Source of the DNA: an uncultured Clostridia bacterium
GTDB taxonomy: Bacteria; Bacillota; Clostridia; Christensenellales; CAG-138
Direction: 5' to 3'
NCBI GenBank assembly: GCA_947166925.1
Contig: CAMVGD010000018.1
Coordinates: forward strand, 1-32,343
Length of the DNA stretch: 32,343 nucleotides
The notes below the pieces were generated by a model that saw nothing but the letters and a program-made list of their open reading frames with translations, searched no databases and was not told the DNA's origin. Below are positions 15,397-25,000 of the stretch, piece after piece. The translations under genes were made by a program, and so were the position numbers. The number at the start of each line of letters is the position of its first letter. The stretch's first letter is position 1.

Positions 15397-18300
15397 TTAC
15401 AGCGGTTGCTTCGGATCGGAGAACGGCGTTTTCTTTCCGTAGATGGAGCCGTTTCTGCTGAGTCCGTAGACCTCGAGGTATTTTGTAAAGCCTCTCCCGT
15501 ATTCGTTATCCATTTTCGGCGTGTTCATTTCTTCGCGCTTTGCGGTCTCCGTCTCGCCGATGAGATACGCATACTGGATTTCGCTCCACATCGCCATGCC
15601 TTCCGTGATCTCCCGCATGTTCTTTTTGCCGTACTTTTCTTCGAGCTGGGCATAGTCCCAATGCAGGTACTGCCAGATATGCGTCAGCTCGTGCGCCATG
15701 ATCATGACCGCCATAAGCCGCGGCGTTCCGTTCGTCATATAAACCAGGTGTTCCTTTTTATTCTTCGTTGCAAAGCCAAGCACCTCGGTGTAATTCTTTC
15801 CGCCGCCCTTCTTCCAAAGGCGCTGCAGCTTCCGGTAATTGACCATCTCGACTCGCATCGGCGTGTCGAGTGTAATGCCGTAGAACAGATGCAGATTGCG
15901 GATCACCTCATGGAACAGCGCAACGAATTCATCCTGTGTTTTGATGGACGTCTTGCCGCAGTTCAGACAGCGTTCTCTGCCGTCGGACAGACGTTCATAT
16001 TCGCTGCCGATCAGCTTCGTGCCGCAGAAGCAGCAACGGCGCACGCCCGTTTGTTCCGGCGCGCTGCCTTCCAGAATCGACGCGATGTCCTTGCCTTTGC
16101 GCGCCTGCTTCAGCGAGCTGTTTCCGACGCCGAGGCTCTGCAGGAATTCGATGGTCCCTTCGACGTCGATGCACTTCGGCATCTCCGTACCGCCGTACAG
16201 AAGATAGTAACGCTCGTGATAGGGCAGCCTTGTAAAGTCGGTTCCGCCTTTGACGACCGATTCCGGTTCAAAGGTCAAGGTATCGTCGTCCGTTCCGAGA
16301 TCGACTTCTTCCTGTGTGCCGGTCGGCGCGGTCTCGCCCGCGCTGCGTCCGTTTATACGCATGCTCACATGCGGATCGGATCCTGCGTCATCCGCCCCGT
16401 CGACAGGTTGTTCGCCGTCCTCCGCAGCAGGAGCGTCGGCGGATTGTTCGCCATTCTCCGCTGCAGACGTGTCGGCGGATTCTGCGCCGTCCTCAACAGC
16501 AGTCGTGTCGGTGGGTTCTGCGCCGTCCTCAACAGCAGTCGTGTCGGTGGATTCTGCGCCGTCCTCGGTCGATTCGGACCCGTTCTGCGTTTCGGTCGTT
16601 CCGGTTTCACCCGGTTCCGTTCCCTCCGCGGGTCCGTTCTCCGGAGACGTCGGCGCTTCCGTGCTCTGCCCGCTGCCGGTATCCGGCTCGCCGGGCTCCT
16701 CCGCCTTGTTCTTCTTCCGCTTGCGGAACAGCTTCTTAAAGAAGTTCCCGATCGCGCTGAAGATCTTTTTGAAGAATGCGCCGATCGCGCCGAAGATCTT
16801 CTTGAAGAACGCGCCGATCCTGCTGAAGAATCCGCGTTTCTTTTTCGGTTCCTCGGGCTCCTCTCCGTTGTCTTCGGGGAACTCCGGCGGCAGCTTCACC
16901 GGCGGATGGAGACTGTTTTCCATCGCTTCCAGATGCCATTCGAGATAATCGCACATGATCGAAAGGATGCGGTTGAGATTTCTTCTGACCGCTTCCAGCA
17001 GACCGATATCCAGCTGGCTGTCCTCGATGATGTAGATGCACTTCTTTTCTTCGCCGATATCCAGAGAGTACGTGAGCGGGATTTCGACTTCTCCCGGGAT
17101 TACGGCGCAGATATAATCCTGATTCTCCGCAAACAGCGTGCGGAAGATCTCGTTGAGCAGGTCCGCGACCGTGATCTGGACCTCCCGGGTCACGCTGTCC
17201 GGCAGATCGATGCGAAGCACCTGCTTGCTGCAGTAGATGCGGTCTGGGATCCCGTTGATGGTCACACGGCGGCCGTGTTCAAAGTCGTTGTAGTTCTGCA
17301 GCTCCCAATAGCCGGTCGTTTGCACGCGCAGATCGGCAAACTGCTTCACGATGCTGATCTCGCCGATCTTGCGGTTGTCGCCCATCATATCGGAATCGCG
17401 GAGCGACGACAGCGTGTATTTGCGTTCCTGCCGGTAGGAGGGTCTGCCGGTGATATGGTCCGCCGCTCTGCGGACAAGGACCTGACCCTGCGCCGTGACG
17501 CGCAGCATCTCGTAGTACTTGCCGTCGAACGTGAAGAACTGACCGGGCAGATATTTCTGGAATACGTGTCCCAGAAGCTCCGTGCCGAGATACAGCGTCT
17601 CACCGTTCTCGTCTTCTGCAATGTATTCCGCGCTTCTGAGCCCGCCGATCACCGCCGCGCCGAACGCCTTGTCCGTAATACTGTACCGGTTCTCCATGCG
17701 GCCGAGCTCGACCGAGTATCTGCGGCGCAGCTCGATGACGTCTGCCGAGAAGGTCTGCTCCCCGCCGTTTGCCCGGACGACAAGCAGTTCTCCGCCTTCC
17801 TCATCGACGGGGATCTCGCCCGACGCGTAGCATGCGCAGAGCTCATGCCACAGACTTCTGACCGGCGTTTCCGTATCCGCGCCGATCAGGAGCAGCTCGC
17901 GCTGCAGCTCTTCCTCCGTGACATACCCGCCGCACATGCGGAAGCAGACGCGCATCACCACGTTGCGCTTCGTATGCGCGTAATCGGCGACGATGTACGG
18001 GATCGCTTTCGGATCGGTGTCGAAGATGCAGTCGTTGTCCGCCATGTAGTCCTTCAGCAGGTATTCGGATGCAATGATGTTGATGAATCCCTGTTTTCTG
18101 GCTCTGGTGGAGAACGTCCGGCGGATCTCGAACATGTTGTGCGATTCGTCTTCAACGGTCATATAATGATCGTCGCTGACCTTTGCGCTCCACATGTTCG
18201 GAGAGGTGCGGAAATACTCGTCGATGCCCTCCTGCACCGCGTTGCGTTCCGCATAGGTTAGCAGCGGATAATAGTACTGCTGCGCGATCCAGCGGATATC

Positions 18301-19959
18301 CCGCACGGGGAACACGTCTCCGCCGTACCAGTCCGCAAACCGTACGCCGTTCTTGACGCCGGCAAAGGACAGCTCCGTTCCGAAGCCGATGTACCGCGAA
18401 ACGCCCTTCAGCATTCTGTGCTGCAGATGCGTCTCGCCCGGCGTCCAGCACATATAGGAGGAAATGCCCGAATGCCGTTTGGTTGCCGACACCTCGGTCA
18501 GATTTGTCATCAGGATGTGCGAAAGCGCGTCGACCAGACCGTCGCAGTTCTTATCCGTCGAGCAGTAGGTGATCTGCTGTCCGCGCATCCGGCAGTAGCG
18601 GACGATGGAATTGAGTCCGACCTGCGCCGTCGTAACGAGCCGCGACGGTTCGATGAGGACCACAAACGATACCTCCGCAAAGAATTCGCGGTTCGCTTCG
18701 TGCAGTTTGAGATCGTGTACGCTGGAGCGCGTGATGACGCCGACGTCAACGTCCTGCGGCGTCTCCTTCAGCACGCCGACGTTCCACAGCGACGGAACGT
18801 TGGTCACCGCAGTCAGTCCGTCCTCGCACCATTGCACGATATCGGCTTCCGTCTTATGTCTGCCGAGAACGATCAGCACCTTTCCGTGCTTCATCAGCGC
18901 TCTGTTCATCGGATAGAACATGTACGGGATCAGATCGTAATAGAACGGGTTGTTGAACAGGATGCTCTTTCCCTCCAGAAGATCCCTTCCGGAGGCGAGA
19001 TAGCTCTGATCGATCTCCATGCCGGCCGTGGCTTTACGATGCATGAAGATGCCGTAAGCCTCCAGCATACGGTCGTCGCCGTTCTCGTAATCGGAAAGCA
19101 GCTCGTCGGCAGACTGCACGCGTTCGCTTCCGCCCGAAACAAGGGTGTCGTCGATCGACAGCTTATCGCCGAACAGGCGCTTCAGCTCGGGGCGCAGAAT
19201 GCGGAAGTCGATGCCCTCGCCCTCCTGCGTTTCTTCCTTTTCATACTCGATCTTGCTCTCGGACCGCGTGAGACCGTCCATGACAAAGCAGATCTCGCCG
19301 ATCAGAATGATCCCGAATACCGGATAAAACGCGCCGGTCAGCCATCCTTTCTGATAGATCATGAATACGCCGGCAACCGCAAGGCAGGAGATCACAAGCG
19401 CCGCGATATACGCCGTTTTCAGGAAGGTGCGCGCCTGTCCGATATGATTCTTGACAAACATCTCGCCCGAGCCCGGATCCTTTTCATAGAACAGCCCGGC
19501 GGCGCGTTCATACAGCTTGTTGCCGCTCTTGCAGATCGGCTTCATGATCGTGATAAGAATCCGCTTCAGGATGATATGCGCGAGCATGATCAGCGCGTTT
19601 GCAAGATAGAACACCGCATAGAAGATGTTGGCGTTTTGGATCGCGTTTGCAAGACCGGCCGACAGCCCGTCGATCCAGGACGCAACAGACGTCAGCCGTC
19701 CGTACAGGATCGTCCTCAGCCATTCCGCCAGCGAATGGATCCATGTCGGGATTGCCCGGATCAGACTCTCCACCAGCGCCGTGATCTTGTCCATCAGAAT
19801 CAGCAGTACGATGCAATAGATCAGCGTGAGGACAGGCATGAAAATCTGCCTGGATCGTTCCGGCTTCTTGAGATTCACCTTCATATTCCACAGCGCAAAC
19901 AGCGCGAACGGTAATATGGGAAGGAGAAATCTGACAGCTGTTAGAATGTTTTTAATCAT
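15397..19959 (-). CDS. 1520-aa multidomain membrane protein: N-terminal TM region, degenerate helicase/ATPase-like core, amphipathic 11-mer repeats, acidic repeats, zinc ribbon, DA1-like HExxH metallopeptidase
   Basis: MIKNILTAVRFLLPILPFALFALW TM helices; FVVLIEPSRL; RIGAFFKKIFGAIGAFFKKIFSAIGNFFKKLFRK; DGAEPTDTTAVE repeats; CCFCGTKLIGSEYERLSDGRERCLNCGK; AHELTHIWQYLHWDYAQLEEKYGKKNMREITEGMAMWSEIQYAYLIGE. Confidence 0.7.
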   Translation of the reverse strand: MIKNILTAVRFLLPILPFALFALWNMKVNLKKPERSRQIFMPVLTLIYCIVLLILMDKITALVESLIRAIPTWIHSLAEWLRTILYGRLTSVASWIDGLSAGLANAIQNANIFYAVFYLANALIMLAHIILKRILITIMKPICKSGNKLYERAAGLFYEKDPGSGEMFVKNHIGQARTFLKTAYIAALVISCLAVAGVFMIYQKGWLTGAFYPVFGIILIGEICFVMDGLTRSESKIEYEKEETQEGEGIDFRILRPELKRLFGDKLSIDDTLVSGGSERVQSADELLSDYENGDDRMLEAYGIFMHRKATAGMEIDQSYLASGRDLLEGKSILFNNPFYYDLIPYMFYPMNRALMKHGKVLIVLGRHKTEADIVQWCEDGLTAVTNVPSLWNVGVLKETPQDVDVGVITRSSVHDLKLHEANREFFAEVSFVVLIEPSRLVTTAQVGLNSIVRYCRMRGQQITYCSTDKNCDGLVDALSHILMTNLTEVSATKRHSGISSYMCWTPGETHLQHRMLKGVSRYIGFGTELSFAGVKNGVRFADWYGGDVFPVRDIRWIAQQYYYPLLTYAERNAVQEGIDEYFRTSPNMWSAKVSDDHYMTVEDESHNMFEIRRTFSTRARKQGFINIIASEYLLKDYMADNDCIFDTDPKAIPYIVADYAHTKRNVVMRVCFRMCGGYVTEEELQRELLLIGADTETPVRSLWHELCACYASGEIPVDEEGGELLVVRANGGEQTFSADVIELRRRYSVELGRMENRYSITDKAFGAAVIGGLRSAEYIAEDENGETLYLGTELLGHVFQKYLPGQFFTFDGKYYEMLRVTAQGQVLVRRAADHITGRPSYRQERKYTLSSLRDSDMMGDNRKIGEISIVKQFADLRVQTTGYWELQNYNDFEHGRRVTINGIPDRIYCSKQVLRIDLPDSVTREVQITVADLLNEIFRTLFAENQDYICAVIPGEVEIPLTYSLDIGEEKKCIYIIEDSQLDIGLLEAVRRNLNRILSIMCDYLEWHLEAMENSLHPPVKLPPEFPEDNGEEPEEPKKKRGFFSRIGAFFKKIFGAIGAFFKKIFSAIGNFFKKLFRKRKKNKAEEPGEPDTGSGQSTEAPTSPENGPAEGTEPGETGTTETQNGSESTEDGAESTDTTAVEDGAEPTDTTAVEDGAESADTSAAENGEQSADAPAAEDGEQPVDGADDAGSDPHVSMRINGRSAGETAPTGTQEEVDLGTDDDTLTFEPESVVKGGTDFTRLPYHERYYLLYGGTEMPKCIDVEGTIEFLQSLGVGNSSLKQARKGKDIASILEGSAPEQTGVRRCCFCGTKLIGSEYERLSDGRERCLNCGKTSIKTQDEFVALFHEVIRNLHLFYGITLDTPMRVEMVNYRKLQRLWKKGGGKNYTEVLGFATKNKKEHLVYMTNGTPRLMAVMIMAHELTHIWQYLHWDYAQLEEKYGKKNMREITEGMAMWSEIQYAYLIGETETAKREEMNTPKMDNEYGRGFTKYLEVYGLSRNGSIYGKKTPFSDPKQPL
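16409..16588. repeat. 36-bp coding tandem repeat (about 5 copies), encoding 12-aa acidic units
   Basis: GCGCCGTCCTCAACAGCAGTCGTGTCGGTGGGTTCT then a near-identical copy, flanked by more diverged copies. Confidence 0.75.
16722..16828. repeat. 33-bp coding tandem repeat (3 copies) encoding IG(A/N)FFKK(I/L)F amphipathic 11-mers
   Basis: IGAFFKKIFGA-IGAFFKKIFSA-IGNFFKKLFRK. Confidence 0.75.
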
Positions 19960-22009
19960 AGAGTTCTTCCCTCTTTAAGGTGATGCGCTTGACCAGGTTG
20001 ACGGGCGCTGCAGCATAGCAGCCCGGCTGCAGGAATTCGATCCTGCATGCGTCAACGTCCCGGAACGGCAGCGGATAAGGATAATCGACGGGACGCGTGA
20101 AGTCATAATCGTATCCTTTGACCTCCTCGTCGTCGGAAACGCCGTCCAGCGACTCAAATCTGCCAAGCACCTCCATGGTTTCCGCCTGACTGGTGCGGAT
20201 GTCCGCGATATGTTTCTTCAGGATGCGGATCCGGATCGTATCGGGGGACTCGTTTCTGTCCCTGTATTTCAGGACCGAGAACCCGCGCATGATCCTGCAC
20301 ACCGTGGTGAGATACGCAGAGAACTGCGCCATTGCGCCGTTGATCTGGTTTTCGATGTGCTTCATGACCGCGTTGAACCAGAAGATCAGCTTCCGAAGTC
20401 CGCGTCTCAGGAAAAACAGGGTGATGAACAGTACGATCGCCATCAGCAGAAGCGCTGCCCCGATCACGGCAAGCGACGCAAGAACGCTGTTCTTCTCCGC
20501 CATGTTGCCGAACAGCATCGGCAGAAATCCCGCAAGGAATACCAACAGCACGACAACGCCCACAGCGATCGTCGTTTTTTTCGTCATGCGCTTGTCGATC
20601 TTGTTCCTGACCGCCTTGTCGCGTGTTTCGATCTCCTTGTCAAACGTTTCCGTATCAAAGAGATCCACGGTCCTGATCTGCACCAGCCGGACTTCCTCCT
20701 GCGCGATGCTCTCCTCCAGATCCTCGATCTGGAACGAATTCAACGCCAGCGCCTTGTCGCATTCGCCCTGCTTTAAGCGCCGCACGTCGGAAGCCGCCTT
20801 TTTGAGCGCGCGCCGCGGCTGCTTCAGCAGCTTTTTCAGCGTCTGCCGGGATCGATTCAGCTGACCGTTCCAGACTGCGTATTCATCTCTCGGACAGTCT
20901 TCGGAAAGGCTGTACTCCTTTGCGTTCGCATAGAGATCCGCGCTGTTAATATCCGGATCGACGGATACCGGAATGCTGACGTACCCGCTGAAGATCGCTT
21001 CCGCTTCCTTGTCGGTCAGCCGCTCCGGCTGCTTTTCGTTGATCTTCCGGATCGTTTCGTTGATCTGCGCGACCGTTGCGTCGAGCTTTGCGTTGTATCG
21101 CGAGAGCAGACCGCCCAGCGCCGCTTCGTCGTCGTCGCATCCGATCGCATAGACCCGTCTGGGCTTGACCGCGCCCTGCGGCAGATCGTTTTCCGCCAGC
21201 AGCAGCACCGTGTACAGATACCGGATGTAATCGTACGTATAGTTGCGGTGGGTGTGCGGCAGGATGTCGAACACGAAAAACCGCATCCTGTCGAAGTACA
21301 TATTCCTGTCGGCAAAGTCGGAATAGAACAGATCGTTGTGCGGCGTCCATGAGGTTTTGATTTCGTATTCCTCGCCGCTGCACGTACGCTTTGCAACGCA
21401 AAGGATCTCGGCGGGACGCGTAAATCCGATCGTTTCCCCGTTTTTGATCTGTTCGCGCAGCTCAGCTTTTTTCGCGCTCTCCGCAAGGTATTCCGCATAC
21501 TCCGGATCCTCACGCTTCAAATCGTTGATGCCTTCGGACACCAGAGGCGCTTCGCAGAGAAACGTCATCAGCCGCGTCAGCGGATTGCCGGCAGCCTCGG
21601 CGTATGCGTCAAACTTCGCCTTTTGCAGTTCCTCGAGGTAGCGCCTGAGCCCGGCGTCCCTGCGCTTCATTGCAAGCTCCGAAAGCTGCTCCGCTTCCGG
21701 GTCGTCCTCCTCGAACTGCAGATCGCCGTTCAGGTCCTCATCGGCATATGTTTTTTCCGGCTTTCTGTACGTTACGAGATCATATGGGTTTTTCCGGGAA
21801 AGCCCTTCCTCCCCGCACAGCACGAGAGCCCGCCACGCAGCGCGTCTCGATACGGTTTCCTCAAGCGCGGGGACCATTTCCGCAAGTGTTTTCCCCTCCG
21901 GATCCCATGCGCAGAAAGCAAGGTCTTTGCTGATATACGGCTCTAAAAACAGCTTGTATTCTTCAATGCTGTTCAAGACAGTTTCCTGTGCAATTATAAC
22001 GGTAAACAA
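19952..22009 (-). CDS. Two-TM coiled-coil protein of the tubulin/vWA operon
   Basis: TM segments TTIAVGVVVLLVFLAGFLPMLFG and VLASLAVIGAALLLMAIVLFITLFFL; coiled coil before them; TTG start at 22009 with GGAGG SD 7 nt upstream (ORF tool extended to 22072); overlaps the next gene. Confidence 0.65.
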   Translation of the reverse strand: MFTVIIAQETVLNSIEEYKLFLEPYISKDLAFCAWDPEGKTLAEMVPALEETVSRRAAWRALVLCGEEGLSRKNPYDLVTYRKPEKTYADEDLNGDLQFEEDDPEAEQLSELAMKRRDAGLRRYLEELQKAKFDAYAEAAGNPLTRLMTFLCEAPLVSEGINDLKREDPEYAEYLAESAKKAELREQIKNGETIGFTRPAEILCVAKRTCSGEEYEIKTSWTPHNDLFYSDFADRNMYFDRMRFFVFDILPHTHRNYTYDYIRYLYTVLLLAENDLPQGAVKPRRVYAIGCDDDEAALGGLLSRYNAKLDATVAQINETIRKINEKQPERLTDKEAEAIFSGYVSIPVSVDPDINSADLYANAKEYSLSEDCPRDEYAVWNGQLNRSRQTLKKLLKQPRRALKKAASDVRRLKQGECDKALALNSFQIEDLEESIAQEEVRLVQIRTVDLFDTETFDKEIETRDKAVRNKIDKRMTKKTTIAVGVVVLLVFLAGFLPMLFGNMAEKNSVLASLAVIGAALLLMAIVLFITLFFLRRGLRKLIFWFNAVMKHIENQINGAMAQFSAYLTTVCRIMRGFSVLKYRDRNESPDTIRIRILKKHIADIRTSQAETMEVLGRFESLDGVSDDEEVKGYDYDFTRPVDYPYPLPFRDVDACRIEFLQPGCYAAAPVNLVKRITLKREELYD

Positions 22010-22025
22010 AACACCACCTCCGCTC

Positions 22026-22050
22026 CCCCGGTCCGTTGAGCGGACCGGGG
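22026..22050. other. Perfect 10-bp intra-operonic stem-loop just upstream of an SD
   Basis: CCCCGGTCCG-TTGAG-CGGACCGGGG; ends about 5 nt before the GGAGG of the TTG-start gene. Confidence 0.65.
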
Positions 22051-22081
22051 ATATACAGCGTTTGAATTGCACCGGTGCGGC

Positions 22082-25000
22082 TTATCCCTCCGCGCCTGCC
22101 TGCTGATTGCCTGTTTCAGTCTTTTCGACGGTTCTGATCCTTGCGCGCATGGCCTCGAGCTTCTCGTCGAAGTTCTCCGGCTGCGGCTCGGTGCTGAGCT
22201 CGGCTTTGATCTTTCTGTAGATGATATCGAGCACGGGATTGTCGCACGCGTCGAGGTTGTTTCTGAGATTCTCCGTCGTCTCGTAGTGATCCATCATCAG
22301 GTTGAACTGATCGATCAGCTCCGTGCTGAGCACGAATTTCGCGTCGTTCGCATTCTCGAACGTATTGATCTCGTCTCTCAGCGTCTTGATGACCGCGTCG
22401 ACAAGGACCATGATTTCATCGTTGTACCGCTTTGCGTTCGGCAGGGAGTTGTAGTAGTACAGCGGGATCTCGAACAGGCTCGCGACGCCTTCGTGTCCGG
22501 TCCTGCCCTTGCACACCGGCTGGATGGTGAATTCCTTTACGCACCTTGCAAACTCCGTATCGCAGTAGTTTGCGTTGTGATCGCTGTCATTTGTGCGCTT
22601 CTTCTCCGCCGCCTTCTTCACGTCCTCCACGATCGCCGAACTGATATACAGCGAATCGAGGATCTCGAAGAATTCGTCACACATGGTGCCGTTCGAGACC
22701 GTCAGGTTCACAAAGCGCTCGTCCGTGTTCTCATAGCGGTAGACTCTGCGGCCCTGTCCCGCAACCGGCGACACCTTTCTGCTGGTGATCAGGTTATAGA
22801 TGAGACCGTAGACCATCGCCTGATGGATCTTGATCATATGACGATACTGATAGCCGTCGTCGATCTCCGGCATAACGGCGATCGAATCCCAGCGTTTGTC
22901 GATGTGCTTCGAGATGATCGCGTTCTTGGTGGAATCCGGACCGATCATTTCGGAATGCTTCACATACGCGCTGTGATACAGACCCGCGTTCTTTGCGCCG
23001 GTCTCTGTGAGGTTGTCGGGCGCGAACTTCTTCAGCTTGTCCGGTCTGATGTTGTAGATCGCATTGAAGAAGTGCATCTCGTACTTCGAAACGGAATCGG
23101 TCGCCTTCTGCTCCTTGATCTCGATCAGGTCCTTTACGCGGAATGCGCGCATGTCCTCGAGAGACTTGTTGTACGCGCAGCACTCGATCGTTCTCGGCTC
23201 CTCATGCATCATCTTCTGAATGCCCGGCGCGGCAAGGCGCTTGCCTCTTTCGATGACGTTGCAGATGTACGCTTCGCTTTCTTCTGCCGAAATCTTCTTA
23301 TAAAGCTTCTCGTCCTTCGGGAGATCTTTGTTTTCTTCACGCTGTCTGATGTGATCCAGCATCCGCTGTTCCATTGCGATCGCTTCGACGATATTCATAT
23401 CGATGGATCGGCACTGCGATCTGACCTGCTTCAGGAAGTAGCCGATCATGATATCGTCGAAGATATCTACACGTTCATCTGTATCAAGCGTAGCTTCAAG
23501 CCGTGCTCTGCGATTGAACGCAACATTTGCCTTGATCGCGTCGAAGATCGCACCATTCAAATCGGAAACAAGGCTTTCTCCTTCACTGGACTCTCCGATC
23601 GTCGTCATCGTCAGTTCGTCGAGCACTTCTTTACTTGCGCAAACATTGAGCAGCGAATCACCCTTCTGGAATCTGAGATTGTCGACGATATCGCCTCTCC
23701 TGCGCTCCGCAACCTTGACTTTTTCAGGGAATGCTTGGAAGAATTTTTCAAATTCGATGCTGACTTCCTTTACAAAGTCGAAGCCGCGCTCATATGCCGC
23801 CTGCTCGGCAAGCGCTTTCGCCAGTTCTTCAATCGTCTTGAAGTATTGCATAAAGTGACCGTTGAGTCTGTCGAAGGCTTTTTGATCGAAATTACTGGTC
23901 AGGCACGCATTTACAAGTGCATCGATAGTCGTTTCTTTCGCTTTTGTTTTTGCTGCATCGAACTCGTTTGATTTATTGTCAGCATTCTCCGAATACTTTT
24001 CCAGAAGCCTTGTTTTTTCCGAGATCGTACTGGCAACGGCATCTTTCTGATCGAGGAAATATGTATATACCTTGTACAGGAGATAACGGATCGCATTGGG
24101 ATGGCAAATGTCTCCACTGATGCTTTGCAGCACGCTTTCAATCATGTAAGGTTCTTTTACGTTTACGGTCTTGGTCTCGTTTGAGAACAATGCTTCTGCA
24201 ACACTGCGCGCCATTTTTGAGACGGCTCCGAATGTTCCCGTTACTACGTTCTGATAGTTTCTTAACTGATCGAGTTTCGTCTGTACTTCCTTACGAAGAT
24301 TCTCGTCGTGTCTGTAATCTGGTTTGGACTGTACGGTTGCAGCCTCGCGTGCTTCCGAGATCAGCGTGTTCTCGAAAATACAGTCGTGCATGTAATTTGC
24401 CAACGCGAGATAATAGTCGTCCAGTCTGGTTTCTGCATCGCCCAGATATGTATCGAAGATTTCTTTGGTGAACGGATCCGTTTCGCTCTTTCCTTCCATA
24501 GACAGGCAATACTCGACTGCGATTTTCGGCGCGTCTTCACCGACAAGCCCTTTTTTCTTGGCTTCTGCGACCTTGACTTTGAATTCTTGATCGTATTTTG
24601 TCCATTTTGCCGCTTCACCGTCCCCGCCGATGTTGTTCACGGTCCAGTTGTATGCGACATATTCCGCCACATCGTCGTACGGATAACGGAGCACGCTCGC
24701 GCCGATGCCCGCGAAACGGTTGCGGCCGCTGTTTTCCGGCTTGGAGATCTCCTGTACGATATTATCCTCGACGGAGAATGCGCTGCCCATCATCGGTCCG
24801 ACGTTCTGCTCATAGAGCGCCTGCGCCGCCTGCTCCTCGTACTGTCCCTTGTTGACCAGCGTATTGTCCTCGGCGTTCTGACCGTCGAACAGGAAGCACC
24901 AGTCGCAGGGAAGCAGCGCAAGCTTTCTCTGCTCATTGCTTCCGATCACCGGCACCGTGATATGCAGGTCCTTATAGCGTGCAAACGGTCCTTCGATATC

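Noticed and set aside
16300-16600. CRISPR-like repeat array
   Set aside because: The 36-bp repeats are contiguous with no unique spacers and are in frame within a CDS.
14821-18261. 1146-aa plus-strand ORF
   Set aside because: Antisense shadow of the 1520-aa gene; composition typical of spurious high-GC ORFs.
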